Origin: Galbibacter pacificus | GTDB taxonomy: Bacteria > Bacteroidota > Bacteroidia > Flavobacteriales > Flavobacteriaceae | Reading direction: 5' to 3' | Assembly (NCBI RefSeq): GCF_029603165.1 | Contig: NZ_JAQSVC010000001.1 | Location: forward strand, 620,001-684,000 | DNA length: 64,000 nucleotides | Shown: positions 18,820 through 28,600 of the stretch, piece by piece | How the letters are laid out: each line of letters starts with the position of its first letter | How positions within the stretch are numbered: the stretch's first letter is position 1 | Made by a program: the position numbers and the translations under genes | The notes under the pieces: model-generated | What the model was told of the DNA's origin: nothing | Seen by the model: only the letters and a program-made list of their open reading frames with translations | Database searches by the model: none

Positions 18820-19087
18820 TTTAACCATGCATACCACAACACCATTTAACTATGATTGTGATGTTTACTCTTCTATACAGACACATAGTTTTATAGGCCT
18901 TGAAAAATTGTCCGGTTTTTGTAATGAGTCAAATCATTAAATATAACCTTTCTCGAAACAAACCGATTATCTCCATGAATGGTATAAACATCATTCACAT
19001 TAATTTCAACCATATGATTGAATAATGTAATTATATGTACTCTGTTGAGTAATTAATTTTTAGATTCTTAAAAAAATCGCATAAAAA
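18820..19087. other. Gap between RND terminator and toxin-locus promoter
   Basis: About 270 AT-rich bases without a supported gene. Nothing recognisable was seen here other than the upstream edge of the promoter at 19088. Confidence 0.4.
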
Positions 19088-19118
19088 TTTTTCTAAACGG
19101 GAAAATTTTCTACTTTTG
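19088..19118 (+). promoter_or_regulatory. Bacteroidota-type promoter of the fibre/RHS operon
   Basis: TACTTTTG at 19111-19118 is an exact TAnnTTTG -7 box. Exactly 19 bp upstream is TTTT (19088-19091), a one-base variant of the TTTG -33 box. The start codon at 19158 lies 39 bp downstream. No other promoter of this quality was found before 32953, which fits one long transcript. Confidence 0.6.
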
Positions 19119-19157
19119 GAAAACCTAAATTTTTTACTATAATAACAATACCTACTG

Positions 19158-20159
19158 ATGAGCATTCTAACTATACGAATAGCATTAGCTGCTATAGCGG
19201 CTTTTTTATATGCGATACCTGCAATTTCACAGAAACAATACGATGAAAGCTTAAGTCCTGAAAACATTCAGTACGGACTTTATTATCAGACTGGTCCCGG
19301 TTCAAATAATACATTGAACTGGACATATCCGTATGGCTCTAAGATTACCATGAATGCCGGGGCATATAGGAATTTTGAATTGCTTACCACTCATTATCCG
19401 GACGGAAGCTTAATGCTTCGTCAATGGACCCCCGCAGCTAATAGCTGGACAAATTGGAGAGAAGTTCTGGTCAAAAAGGAAAATGGCTTTCTGGGCTTAG
19501 GAATAGCAGAACCCCAGGCGCGATTGGATGTTCATCAGGAAATGCGCCTTAGTAGCATTAATGAAAGGGATAATGTTTATTTAAGGATCAATAGGGGAGA
19601 TTCTGGAAGAGATCGAGCATTGGTGTCATTTGGGCAAGGTAATGAATATGTGTGGCATGTAGGCCTTTTGTATCGCGGTGGGGGAGCCAATTCGGATTTT
19701 TTTATTAGTCAGCGCAGCGAAATCAGAGACGGGAATGGAAACTTTGTACATACTCCTGATTTTACCATTACACAGAACGGAAATGTGGGCATTGGCTCTA
19801 TTTCTCCTGACGCCAAGCTGATGGTAGCAGGGGATATCCATGCCAGTGAAGTAAGGCTGGATCTAAATGGTACCGTTCCTCCTGATTATGTATTTAAAGA
19901 GGGCTACTATTTAAAAAGTTTAAAAGAGGTTGAAAACCATATCAATGAAAAAGGTCATTTACCAAACATCCCTTCAGCAGAAGAAATGGAAGAAGAGGGG
20001 ATCAATCTTAAGGGAATGAACCTGAAATTATTGGAGAAGATAGAAGAATTGACACTGTATACCATTCAACAACAAAAAATGATAAATGAGCAGAATAAAC
20101 GAATTGAAAAAATAGAAAGCCTGTATTATAAAAATAAAGGACATTCCAATAATCAATAA
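19158..20159 (+). CDS. Exported fibre-like protein 1 of six paralogues
   Basis: The 333-aa protein has a signal peptide (about 1-24). Its N-terminal part (25-205) is unlike the others and includes a segment resembling phage-fibre or pyocin-knob repeats (LRQWTPAANSWTNWREVLVK). The C-terminal module shared by the whole array follows: a GNVGIGS-type motif, VAGDIHASEVRLDLNG, then PDYVF..YYLKSLKEVENHI, EKGHLPNIPSAEEM, and LLEKIEELTLYTI ending in a coiled coil. Similar C-termini occur in Bacteroidota proteins labelled tail fiber or cell wall anchor. They lack a visible S74 autoprotease. It is first in the operon, and its role is unknown. Confidence 0.7.
   Translation: MSILTIRIALAAIAAFLYAIPAISQKQYDESLSPENIQYGLYYQTGPGSNNTLNWTYPYGSKITMNAGAYRNFELLTTHYPDGSLMLRQWTPAANSWTNWREVLVKKENGFLGLGIAEPQARLDVHQEMRLSSINERDNVYLRINRGDSGRDRALVSFGQGNEYVWHVGLLYRGGGANSDFFISQRSEIRDGNGNFVHTPDFTITQNGNVGIGSISPDAKLMVAGDIHASEVRLDLNGTVPPDYVFKEGYYLKSLKEVENHINEKGHLPNIPSAEEMEEEGINLKGMNLKLLEKIEELTLYTIQQQKMINEQNKRIEKIESLYYKNKGHSNNQ
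19980..20053 (+). repeat. 74-bp direct repeat, copy 1
   Basis: This stretch of the first fibre gene differs from 20901-20974 in the second fibre gene at two of 74 positions by eye. Flanking coding sequence is less alike. It encodes EEMEEEGINLKGMNLKLLEK and the residues just after it. The near identity points to recent duplication or gene conversion of the module. Confidence 0.75.
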
Positions 20160-20180
20160 TACCAACTAAACTGAACTATC

Positions 20181-21077
20181 ATGAAATATAACCATTTGCT
20201 TTGTAATATAATAATGTTACTATGCTTAAACTCTGCAATGAGCCAAATCCAAACGGGTGTATATAAAACGACTCCCGGAAACACAGATTATCATCAATTT
20301 GTAAGAAATGGGAATGGAGCAGCTGTTTATATCAATCAGGTATCGTCTAATGCAGCCCATCCTATTTTGAAGCTGTCTAGTGGTACTTCTCAGGCTAATA
20401 GAAATGTAAAATTAATTGTCGAAAACAATGGCTTTCTCGGGATAGGTACTGAACAGGCTACTTCAAATTTACATGTTTCATCTGGTATCGATGGTGATGC
20501 CATTATTTTATTGGAATCGGATACGGATAACAGTAATGAAGCTGATAATCCTATGATTAAATTTAGGCAAGATGGTGATATTATAGGGGTCAATATGGGT
20601 TTTTCAACCAATTTTGGAGAAAATCTTTTTGGAATAGGAGTTAGAAATACAACAAACGGGGGAGAAATATGGGATACTTTTATTGTAGATGTAACCAGAA
20701 ATAGAATTGGGATAGGAACTAACAACCCCGATTCTAAATTGACAGTAAAAGGCAATATCCATGCCCAGGAGCTAAAACTTAATCTCAATGGATCAGTAGC
20801 TCCGGATTATGTTTTTAATGATGGTTATGATTTAAAAACATTGGAAGAGGTTGAGTTGCATATAAGGGAAAAGGGGCATTTGCCGAACATTCCTTCTGCA
20901 GAAGAAATGGAAGAAGAGGGGATCAATCTTAAGGAAATGAACCTGAAATTATTGGAGAAAATAGAAGAATTGACGTTATATACCATTGAGCATAAAAAGT
21001 TAATCAGAGAACAGGGCAATATGATAATTGATCTTAAAAATGAAATACATGAACTAAAATCAGGGAAGAATGACTAA
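20181..21077 (+). CDS. Exported fibre-like protein 2 of six paralogues
   Basis: The 298-aa protein has a signal peptide (about 1-21, ending LNSAMSQ). It has its own N-terminal domain with the FLGIGTEQATSNLHVSSG repeat and a second NRIGIGTNNPDSKLTVKGN repeat, then the shared C-terminal module (DYVFNDGYDLKTLEEVELHI, EKGHLPNIPSAEEM, EKIEELTLYTI) and a short coiled tail. GIGT..P..L.V motifs mark a beta-rich, possibly trimeric fibre fold. The gene overlaps the next by 8 bp (21070-21077), which indicates coupled translation. Confidence 0.7.
   Translation: MKYNHLLCNIIMLLCLNSAMSQIQTGVYKTTPGNTDYHQFVRNGNGAAVYINQVSSNAAHPILKLSSGTSQANRNVKLIVENNGFLGIGTEQATSNLHVSSGIDGDAIILLESDTDNSNEADNPMIKFRQDGDIIGVNMGFSTNFGENLFGIGVRNTTNGGEIWDTFIVDVTRNRIGIGTNNPDSKLTVKGNIHAQELKLNLNGSVAPDYVFNDGYDLKTLEEVELHIREKGHLPNIPSAEEMEEEGINLKEMNLKLLEKIEELTLYTIEHKKLIREQGNMIIDLKNEIHELKSGKND
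20901..20974 (+). repeat. 74-bp direct repeat, copy 2
   Basis: Second copy of the repeat at 19980-20053, two mismatches by eye. It lies at the equivalent place in the C-terminal module of the next paralogue. Confidence 0.75.
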
Positions 21078-22038
21078 GGATTTTATTAATACAGTCATGG
21101 TTTTGTTGCCATTATTGGCTTTTTCACAATCTAATATATTTCCAGGGTCTGGAAATGTAGGGGTCGGCGTGGATAATCCCATAGGTAAATTAGAAATTAT
21201 TAAGAATTCTGACCTGTCTAGTTCACTATCGATGCCAAATAGTTCACTGTTGTTAAGAAGTGGATTAGAAGATTATAGTGCAACATTGCGATTCGGTGTT
21301 GATGGTAATAATATGAAAGCCGTCATTCAAACGCAACAAACAACTTCGGCGGCAAAATATGATCTATTAATCAACCCATATGGTGGAAATGTAGGAATAG
21401 GGACAAAAAGCCCTCTAGGAAAGCTTCATTTGAAAGGGGACTTATATTTGGACGGCACTGAGTCAGTTAATGGGTGGGCGAGAACCAGAGTTCATTGGAA
21501 AGGACATTCATTGATTTTTGGAACCCTTCCAGGACGCTACGCACATAATTTAATTGAATTAAAGCCCGGTGGTTCAACTAGTGGAGAGTTATATTCTTCG
21601 ATGGAGTTCTACCAAGCTATTGGGGAAAACAATCATGAGAAAAGAATACGTATAATTTCACATAGCGGTTATCCTACATTTTTCAATGCAGGAAACGTGG
21701 GAATAGGCACTGAAGACCCCGGTTCATGGAAACTAGCCGTCAACGGTAAAATAAGAGCCAAAGAAGTAAAAGTGGAAACCAGTTGGAGCGACTTCGTCTT
21801 TGAAAACGATTATGAACTACCAACCCTTGAAGAAGTCGAAAAGCATATTCAAGAAAAGGGACATTTAAAGGATATCCCATCAGACAAGGAAGTAGCGAAG
21901 GAAGGGATCTACCTAGGGGAGATGGATGCCAAACTGTTGCAGAAGATCGAAGAATTGACCCTTTATATTATAGAACAGAATAAAAGAATAGAAGCTTTAG
22001 AAGATAAACTTGACAACTGTAACCATCATGATAAATAG
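21070..22038 (+). CDS. Exported fibre-like protein 3 of six paralogues
   Basis: The 322-aa protein has a short signal peptide (MTKDFINTVMVLLPLLAFSQS). Its middle part carries GNVGVGVDNP, GNVGIGTKSP and GNVGIGTEDP repeats. The C-terminal module from DPGSWKLAVNGKIRAKEVKV through KLLQKIEELTLYII is almost the same as in the fifth paralogue (23286), whereas the N-terminal parts of the two are unrelated by eye. The start overlaps the previous stop by 8 bp. Function is unknown; see the findings for the constant/variable layout. Confidence 0.7.
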   Translation: MTKDFINTVMVLLPLLAFSQSNIFPGSGNVGVGVDNPIGKLEIIKNSDLSSSLSMPNSSLLLRSGLEDYSATLRFGVDGNNMKAVIQTQQTTSAAKYDLLINPYGGNVGIGTKSPLGKLHLKGDLYLDGTESVNGWARTRVHWKGHSLIFGTLPGRYAHNLIELKPGGSTSGELYSSMEFYQAIGENNHEKRIRIISHSGYPTFFNAGNVGIGTEDPGSWKLAVNGKIRAKEVKVETSWSDFVFENDYELPTLEEVEKHIQEKGHLKDIPSDKEVAKEGIYLGEMDAKLLQKIEELTLYIIEQNKRIEALEDKLDNCNHHDK

Positions 22039-22039
22039 T

Positions 22040-23275
22040 ATGAAAACCAGCGTGATTTTTTACTGCCTTTTAATAACATTTATTTCTTTTTCCTATGGCC
22101 AGCAGGCCAACTATGATGTATCGGCTGCTGATGGAAATGGATTCCGGTTTTGGGGCGGCAACAATAGTTATAAGGTACATATGGGAAATACGGGCGAATA
22201 TCATTATGGGCCCGTTACCGGTTACAGTATTAAGATGAATATGAACGAATCCCTCGGAAGAGGGTGGACATGGGGAGTTTCCGGTTTGACCCCAATAGCG
22301 GCATTAAATAATCAGGGCAATTTTCAAGTGGCAGGAAATTTAGTAGCCCTAAAAAAATTAGGGATAGGGATTGCCAACCCAACTACTTACATAGATATTA
22401 TAAATAGCGAGGTTAGCGAAAGCTTTTTAAGATTTCGGGTTGCGGATGCTTTGGATGACTATTTTATGATTGCCAACACTACAACCGAAGACGGGCAATT
22501 TATCCCGCTACTTAAGGCAAGACATGTAACAGATAACAGGGCGGCAATAACCTTATTGGGAGAGATTGGCCCTAGTAACGATACAGGTAATGCACCTGTG
22601 ATGTCCTTTGATGCCAGGAAGATTAATGCAGAGGTGGTCAACAGGCCTTTATTTTCATGGGCAAATTATTCGGACCGTTTAATGACTTTGGATGCCCAGG
22701 GCAGGTTGGGGTTAGGGACTACAACTACTCCAAAGAGCAAATTGGAGGTAAAGGGCGTAATTACTTCCTCCTCTACGACCTCCTCAAATTATGTCACAAG
22801 TTTTTTTGTAAGCGGTGATGGCAATGCCTATATGAATTTTGTTGGGGGAGATGCAGATAGTAGGGTCGGTTTCCAGATTGACGGAGGCAGTGCCATGAGC
22901 ATATATAATGATAGAAGTGTGGGGATCAATACATCAAGCACCGGAAGTCATAAGCTTGCAGTTGGCGGTTCTATTGGAGCACAGGAGGTAAAAGTAGAAG
23001 TGGGCGGTTGGAGCGACTTCGTCTTCGAAAACGATTATGATCTGCCAACATTGGAAGAAGTAGAAAAATACATTCATGAAAAGGGACATTTAAAAGATAT
23101 CCCATCAGCTAAGGAGGTAGAAAAGAATGGAATCTTTTTAGGAGAGATGAATGCTAAACTATTGCAGAAGATAGAAGAGCTTACACTTTATGTAATTGAA
23201 ACAAATAAGGAAAACATAAAGCTTAACAGTAAAATCCTTGAATTAGAGAAAAAAATAGATGAACTGAAAAATTAA
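22040..23275 (+). CDS. Exported fibre-like protein 4 of six paralogues
   Basis: The ATG at 22040 gives 411 aa with a good signal peptide (MKTSVIFYCLLITFISFSYG). A TTG at 22010 and an ATG at 22028 lie upstream inside the previous gene but put extra residues before the signal. It is the longest paralogue. The N-terminal region (about 22-300) has a unique WGGNNSYKVHMGNTGEYHYG segment and one LGLGTTTTPKSKLEVKG repeat. The C-terminal module is conserved (WSDFVFENDYDLPTLEEVEK, EKGHLKDIPSAKEVEKNGI, LQKIEELTLYVI), and a longer charged coiled coil ends the protein. Confidence 0.7.
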   Translation: MKTSVIFYCLLITFISFSYGQQANYDVSAADGNGFRFWGGNNSYKVHMGNTGEYHYGPVTGYSIKMNMNESLGRGWTWGVSGLTPIAALNNQGNFQVAGNLVALKKLGIGIANPTTYIDIINSEVSESFLRFRVADALDDYFMIANTTTEDGQFIPLLKARHVTDNRAAITLLGEIGPSNDTGNAPVMSFDARKINAEVVNRPLFSWANYSDRLMTLDAQGRLGLGTTTTPKSKLEVKGVITSSSTTSSNYVTSFFVSGDGNAYMNFVGGDADSRVGFQIDGGSAMSIYNDRSVGINTSSTGSHKLAVGGSIGAQEVKVEVGGWSDFVFENDYDLPTLEEVEKYIHEKGHLKDIPSAKEVEKNGIFLGEMNAKLLQKIEELTLYVIETNKENIKLNSKILELEKKIDELKN

Positions 23276-23285
23276 AAATTAGTTT

Positions 23286-24311
23286 ATGAAATACATGTTA
23301 TCAATGGTATTGATTTTAGCTTTTATGTCTATTGATGTGAAGGCGCAATGGGAAGTCAAAAACGGGACTTCCTTTATAGTCAACTCCCATATAAATAGGG
23401 AAAACGATTTTGGTTTTAACTTGGAAACAACCGGAGGGAATTATGGTTATTTCATTGAAAATAATAATACCGGAACAAATCAGCAAACATTTTATTTCGG
23501 GCAATCAAATGGAAGTAAAAACATTTTTGGAATAAGCAGTTCGTCAGATACAGGTGGTTCTTGGGAAAGCAGATTGGTAATCAATCAAAATGGGTTTATC
23601 GGCATAGGGACTAATTCTCCCGAATATATATTAGATGTAAAAAAAGGTATCAGGATAAGGAAATCAACCTTTGGAGTAACCATGGCCAGTTCAGATAACG
23701 GTTGGCTTCGGGATGAATGGCTCACAGGTAATTATGGTCCTGTACAATGGAATCAGAACACGCAGAAATGGTCTCGTCCATCGGGAGATTATAACGATAT
23801 AGGTGGGGTTTTATGGCAAGATGAAGGAACATATTTTATTAGAGATCATGGAGGGGATAATCTAGAATACTCAAACAAAGAATTATTAGAACAAGCTTTT
23901 TTATTTGCCGACATAGTAAATGGCAATATTGGCATAGGCACAGCAGATCCCGGCTCATGGAAATTAGCGGTCAATGGAAAAATAAGGGCAAAGGAAATCA
24001 AAGTAGAGACCGGATGGAGCGATTTTGTTTTTGAAGAAAACTACAATCTGCCTACCCTTGAAGAAGTGGAAAAACACATTCAAGAGAAAGGACATTTAAA
24101 GGACATCCCATCAGCAAAAGAGGTAGCGAAAGAAGGAATTTATCTAGGAGAAATGGACGCAAAATTGTTACAAAAGATCGAGGAACTCACCCTTTATGCA
24201 ATCGATCAAGAGAAAAGAATGGATAACTATGAAAATGTCATTGAATATTTGACCGAAGTGATAAAAAATCAACAGGAATCAATTGAAAAATTACAAGAAG
24301 CACATGACTAA
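23286..24311 (+). CDS. Exported fibre-like protein 5 of six paralogues
   Basis: The 341-aa protein has a signal peptide (about 1-20, ending IDVKAQ). Its unique part includes a FIGIGTNSPEYILDVKKG repeat. The shared C-terminal module starts at NIGIGTADPGSWKLAVNGK and is nearly identical to that of the third paralogue up to KIEELTLYAI. A coiled-coil tail with several Gln and Glu follows. The gene ends by overlapping the next start codon by 8 bp. Confidence 0.7.
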   Translation: MKYMLSMVLILAFMSIDVKAQWEVKNGTSFIVNSHINRENDFGFNLETTGGNYGYFIENNNTGTNQQTFYFGQSNGSKNIFGISSSSDTGGSWESRLVINQNGFIGIGTNSPEYILDVKKGIRIRKSTFGVTMASSDNGWLRDEWLTGNYGPVQWNQNTQKWSRPSGDYNDIGGVLWQDEGTYFIRDHGGDNLEYSNKELLEQAFLFADIVNGNIGIGTADPGSWKLAVNGKIRAKEIKVETGWSDFVFEENYNLPTLEEVEKHIQEKGHLKDIPSAKEVAKEGIYLGEMDAKLLQKIEELTLYAIDQEKRMDNYENVIEYLTEVIKNQQESIEKLQEAHD

Positions 24312-25182
24312 AAAAATAATTCTTTTACTGGTAAGTGCAATAGGTTGCTTGAATACGAATGCGCAATCCTATTCTGGCATTTTAACTCATACCAACAGCT
24401 ACTTTACCATAAAGCCATTCAACTCATCGTATGATGACGGTTATGGTGCCCGATTGTTTTATGATGGAAATAAAAAGGCATTGATATTCTGGAACATAGA
24501 TCCAGGTTACCAATATACTAATATTGAAGTTGGAAATATTAACTCATATGATATTAAATCTGAAAAAATCAATGCTGGTAGATTAATATTGGAGGATAAA
24601 CTAGGAATAGGAACAATCAGCCCTAGCTCTCCATTATCTATAAGTGTTGGGGGGCAAGGTATAAATTTTGCATATGGCACCAACTCTAGTGGTTATACGC
24701 TAAATGTTGGTGTAAATGATGATGGGGTTAATATTGAGAACAGCTCTTCTGTTAGAGGATATAATTTTAAAAATTCTAGGGGTACTTTACTTACAATTTC
24801 TCATAAGGGGAATGCTTTTCTGAATGGAAAATTCGAAGCCAAGGAAATAAAAGTCACCGCCACGCCCACGGCCGATTTTGTATTCAATGAAGGTTACAAT
24901 TTACCAAGTTTAGATTTTATAGAAAGTTATGTAAAGAAAAACAAGCACCTCCCAGAAGTAGCATCTGCTGAAGAAATGAAGGAAAATGGTGTAAATATAG
25001 GGGAATTCCAAATTAAACTCTTGCAGAAGATCGAGGAACTTACACTTTATACAATTACCCAAGAAAAGAAATTAAAAGAATATGGGGTATTGGAAAATAA
25101 GTATAAAATGCTTCAGGAAAAAGTGATAGTTATGGAGCGGTTAATCAATCAGTTAATAGAAAAAGAAAATCAACAGCCATGA
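24304..25182 (+). CDS. Exported fibre-like protein 6 of six paralogues
   Basis: The ATG at 24304 overlaps the previous stop by 8 bp and gives 292 aa with signal peptide MTKKIILLLVSAIGCLNTNA. The TTG at 24283 is rejected because it only adds residues before the signal. This is the most divergent C-terminal module of the six: TADFVFNEGYNLPSLDFIES, VKKNKHLPEVASAEEM, NGVNIGEFQIKLLQKIEELT. That form is the one most often seen in Bacteroidota genomes at large. It overlaps the next gene by four bases (ATGA). Confidence 0.7.
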   Translation: MTKKIILLLVSAIGCLNTNAQSYSGILTHTNSYFTIKPFNSSYDDGYGARLFYDGNKKALIFWNIDPGYQYTNIEVGNINSYDIKSEKINAGRLILEDKLGIGTISPSSPLSISVGGQGINFAYGTNSSGYTLNVGVNDDGVNIENSSSVRGYNFKNSRGTLLTISHKGNAFLNGKFEAKEIKVTATPTADFVFNEGYNLPSLDFIESYVKKNKHLPEVASAEEMKENGVNIGEFQIKLLQKIEELTLYTITQEKKLKEYGVLENKYKMLQEKVIVMERLINQLIEKENQQP

Positions 25183-25652
25183 AAATAAAATTACTTGTAA
25201 TGATTTTTGTATGCTTGACATCTTATGCCATACAAGCACAATCTGAAGAATATAAAATTAAATTTAGCTACGATAGTGCGGGCAATCAGATTTTAAGGGA
25301 CCGTGTGTGCGTGAATTGTTCCAGTGCCAAAACGACTGCTCCTAAAAAAGAGCTAGTGGCTGAAACCCCTGAGGAAGAGGAAAAAATAGAAGAAACCGAT
25401 AATCGATCTATGATTACCGCTTACCCGAACCCAGTTACCGATTTGTTGAATGTCATGTGGGTAGAAAGCGAGAATGCCGTAAAGCAGGTGGCCATATATG
25501 GTACAGACGGGCGGCTCCTGTTTACGCAAGAGATCAACTCCAAGTCAGGGCAGTTAAACATGGATTTCGGGAGGTACCCTTCGGGACTGTACTTGCTGTT
25601 GGTAACGTATCAAGACAACCATCAAGAAACTTTTAAAGTGATTAAAAAATAG
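25179..25652 (+). CDS. Small exported protein with one YD-like motif and a T9SS sorting tail
   Basis: The 157-aa protein has a signal peptide (about 1-20, ending IQAQ). A short mature N-terminus (21-50) contains KFSYDSAGNQILRDRVC, which reads like a single RHS/YD repeat, and two cysteines (C-V-N-C). An acidic linker (about 60-80, EETPEEEEKIEE-like) precedes a C-terminal domain from about 88: TAYPNPVTDLLNVMW ending in LLLVTYQDNHQETFKVIKK, the type A sorting signal of the type IX secretion system. It should therefore be exported through T9SS and attached at the cell surface. It lies directly before the RHS gene, so it may accompany or anchor it. Confidence 0.7.
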   Translation: MKIKLLVMIFVCLTSYAIQAQSEEYKIKFSYDSAGNQILRDRVCVNCSSAKTTAPKKELVAETPEEEEKIEETDNRSMITAYPNPVTDLLNVMWVESENAVKQVAIYGTDGRLLFTQEINSKSGQLNMDFGRYPSGLYLLLVTYQDNHQETFKVIKK

Positions 25653-25667
25653 CCTAAATATTACTTC

Positions 25668-28600
25668 ATGAAAAAACTACTACTCGTTATATTTATAGCT
25701 GGCCTTATGATTCCTAATGCTCTTTCGCAGGAATTAGAAGTGAAAACAATCAAAGCGAAAGAGGTAACCCAAGAAGTCAAAGAGATGGAGGTTGCCGAAA
25801 ACCAAATAAAGAAACAACCCATAATAGCGTCTAGGGGCTCCGGTGGTACCATAACAGGAAGTACCATGGGAGCACTTTCGGTGTCCTTGACAGGAGGCGC
25901 AAATTACAATATCCCAATTGATGTGCCACCCGGTCTTAATGGTGTTCAACCTGAAATTTCCCTAACGTATAATAGTCAGGGAGGGAATGGACTGGCCGGT
26001 TGGGGGTGGAATATTTCGGGTATTTCAATGATTACAAGGATTCCTTCAACACAATACCATGATAACAAAATAGATGGGGTAGATTTTGATGCTAATGACC
26101 GCTTTTCGTTCGATGGACAACGTTTGATATTAAAAAGTGGGTCCTATGGAGGGAGTGGAGCTGTATATCAAACAGAAAATTATTCAAATGTCAAGATCAC
26201 CTCTTATGGTACGCACCCCATAAGTGGGGTAAATGGGCCTAAATACTTTACGGTCCGATATCCGGATGGGTCTTTTGCACATTATGGATTGACCAATGAT
26301 TCTAGAAGTAGGGTTGACTATGCTATATCTTATTGGGAAAACCCACAAGGAGTACGTATTAATTACATATATTCTTCAGACAATAACGGAATAAAAATAG
26401 ATAAGATCAGTTATGGAGCCAGAGCAGATAATGCACCTATAAATACCATTGAATTTAAATATGAGGATAGAGAGCGTAAAGAGCAATCTTATATAAACGG
26501 CATCAGTTTTATAAGGTCTCAATTACTAACTCAAATACAAGTAAAAGGCAAAGGAAGTGTTGGTTATAGAAATTATGTATTGACACATGATCATACAAGC
26601 CTGGGGTATGATCGGTTAATCAAGGTTCAAGAGAAGACGGGCGATAATAGCCTGTCAAGAAACCCCATTACCTTTAGTTATGGGAGTACGGCAAATAGTA
26701 TCGTTCCTACGAACAGGCAACCCGAAGATCTTTCCGTGATTAATATAGAACAAAGAAATTCACAGTATGTTTCGATGGATTTCACGGGGAATGGCAAAAT
26801 GGACTTTGCCATTTACCCAACCACCGGAACAGAAGCAAAGAAAAAGTTTTGGTTATTTGAGGATATCCAAAACAGTACTTATACAAATTTTGGGCATGAA
26901 GTATCTACCGGAGGAAAGTTTGAGGATATTTTTCCGGTTACGTTTTTAAATTACCAAAATAAACTCATGCCAAATCAGGCTGTGGTAGTGATTCAAAATA
27001 TTTCCAACAACCGCACAAAATTCAAAGTTATTGGATATGGCGGTGCTGCACAACCGGTTGCATTGAAGTATGAAAAAACATGGGACGCTCCAACCTATCG
27101 GACCGTTGATGAATGTGCACCGGAAGTTGATCCTGATCACGGTATAAGCACTCATCGCATGCCTCAAAAGTATATGGCAGGTGATTTTGATGGTGATGGA
27201 CTTACAGATATATTAAGTATTTCCAGAACATATAACGAATTTAATTGTTATAGGGACCCCGATCAGTCAGGTCATGCGAAACCCATTTGTGATTGTCAAT
27301 CATATACGGTAAACAGCTCCCAAGTAAGGCTGATTTCACTGGACAGAAATACTGATATAAACGATACGACCACACGATTGGGAAATTTAAATTATTATTT
27401 GAAAGATTCCGATCAGATTCATGCATTAGATGTAAACGGAGATGGAAAAACGGATATTATTCAGTTCCGAGAAGGAAAAGCATATGTATATGGTTTGAAT
27501 GAAGATAATACCTCTCTAGAACTTTTATGGTCATTGAGTGATACCAGGATAAAAATGGATTTTAGAATATTGCCGGGGGATTACAACGGAGATGGAAAAG
27601 CCGATTTCTTGATTCCTGTGGCAGATGATTCCAGTGTATTTACGCTTTTTATGTCCAAAGGTAATGGTTTTCAAGTGTTTGGTAACACTCCTTATCCATT
27701 TAAATATAAAAAGTACAATACCGATAATTACCCTTCAACTGTTAAAGGATATGATTTGATACCGGTGGATATCAACGGGGATAATAGAACTGATATTATA
27801 GATTTTCAGAATATAACATATGAGAATGGAGTTAATGGTTCTCAGACCATTAAATTATATCAAAATACGGTATCATCCACATCGGATGCCAAACCTTATT
27901 TTTCATATGCAGCCACGGGATATTATACGGGTGAACTAGAGCATTTTCCCGTTCCTATATTTTTAAGCTCAAACAGGCCCAATGGAAATTTGGATTTTGC
28001 TACCATGAGTGATAATTCAGTGACTTCATTTGAGTTTACCAAAGACCACCGAAAGGAGGTTTTACTGAAGTCGGTCACTAACAATGGCATTTCCACAGAC
28101 ATAGCATATGGTAAAGTAGATATTTATTATACAGGAGATGGTGGATATTATTCACAGGTATACAGCGCCGGGACTACACAAACCTATCCATATGTAAATG
28201 TCGATGTGGCCCCTTCGTTTAATGTAGTAAGTGAATTGGAGCAAACGGGAGCTGGAATGACCCGAAAAAAACAGTTCTATTATAAAGGAGCCGTGTCGCA
28301 TGCTACAGGTTTGGGCTTTTTAGGTTTTACCAGGGTCATGCGTAGTAATTGGCAAGGGACCGATGTCGAAACTATATGGAATATCTCAGATCACGATCCG
28401 ATGTTACGGGGTGCCGTTACGGAAGAATGGGTGTCAACTTCATCCTATCCCAGAGATAATTTAAGTCATACCACTTACGACTATGATTACAAGCTCATAG
28501 CAAACCCAAGTTCTCCGTCAAGACCTCAATATGATTCTGACATACAAATAGATTTCCCCATTTCGGGCCAAAAAACAGATGAGGCCTCAAATTCCATCAC

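Noticed and set aside
19158-25182. CRISPR-like or tandem-repeat array
   Set aside because: Repeats are codon-level similarities of paralogous genes, not short spaced repeats.
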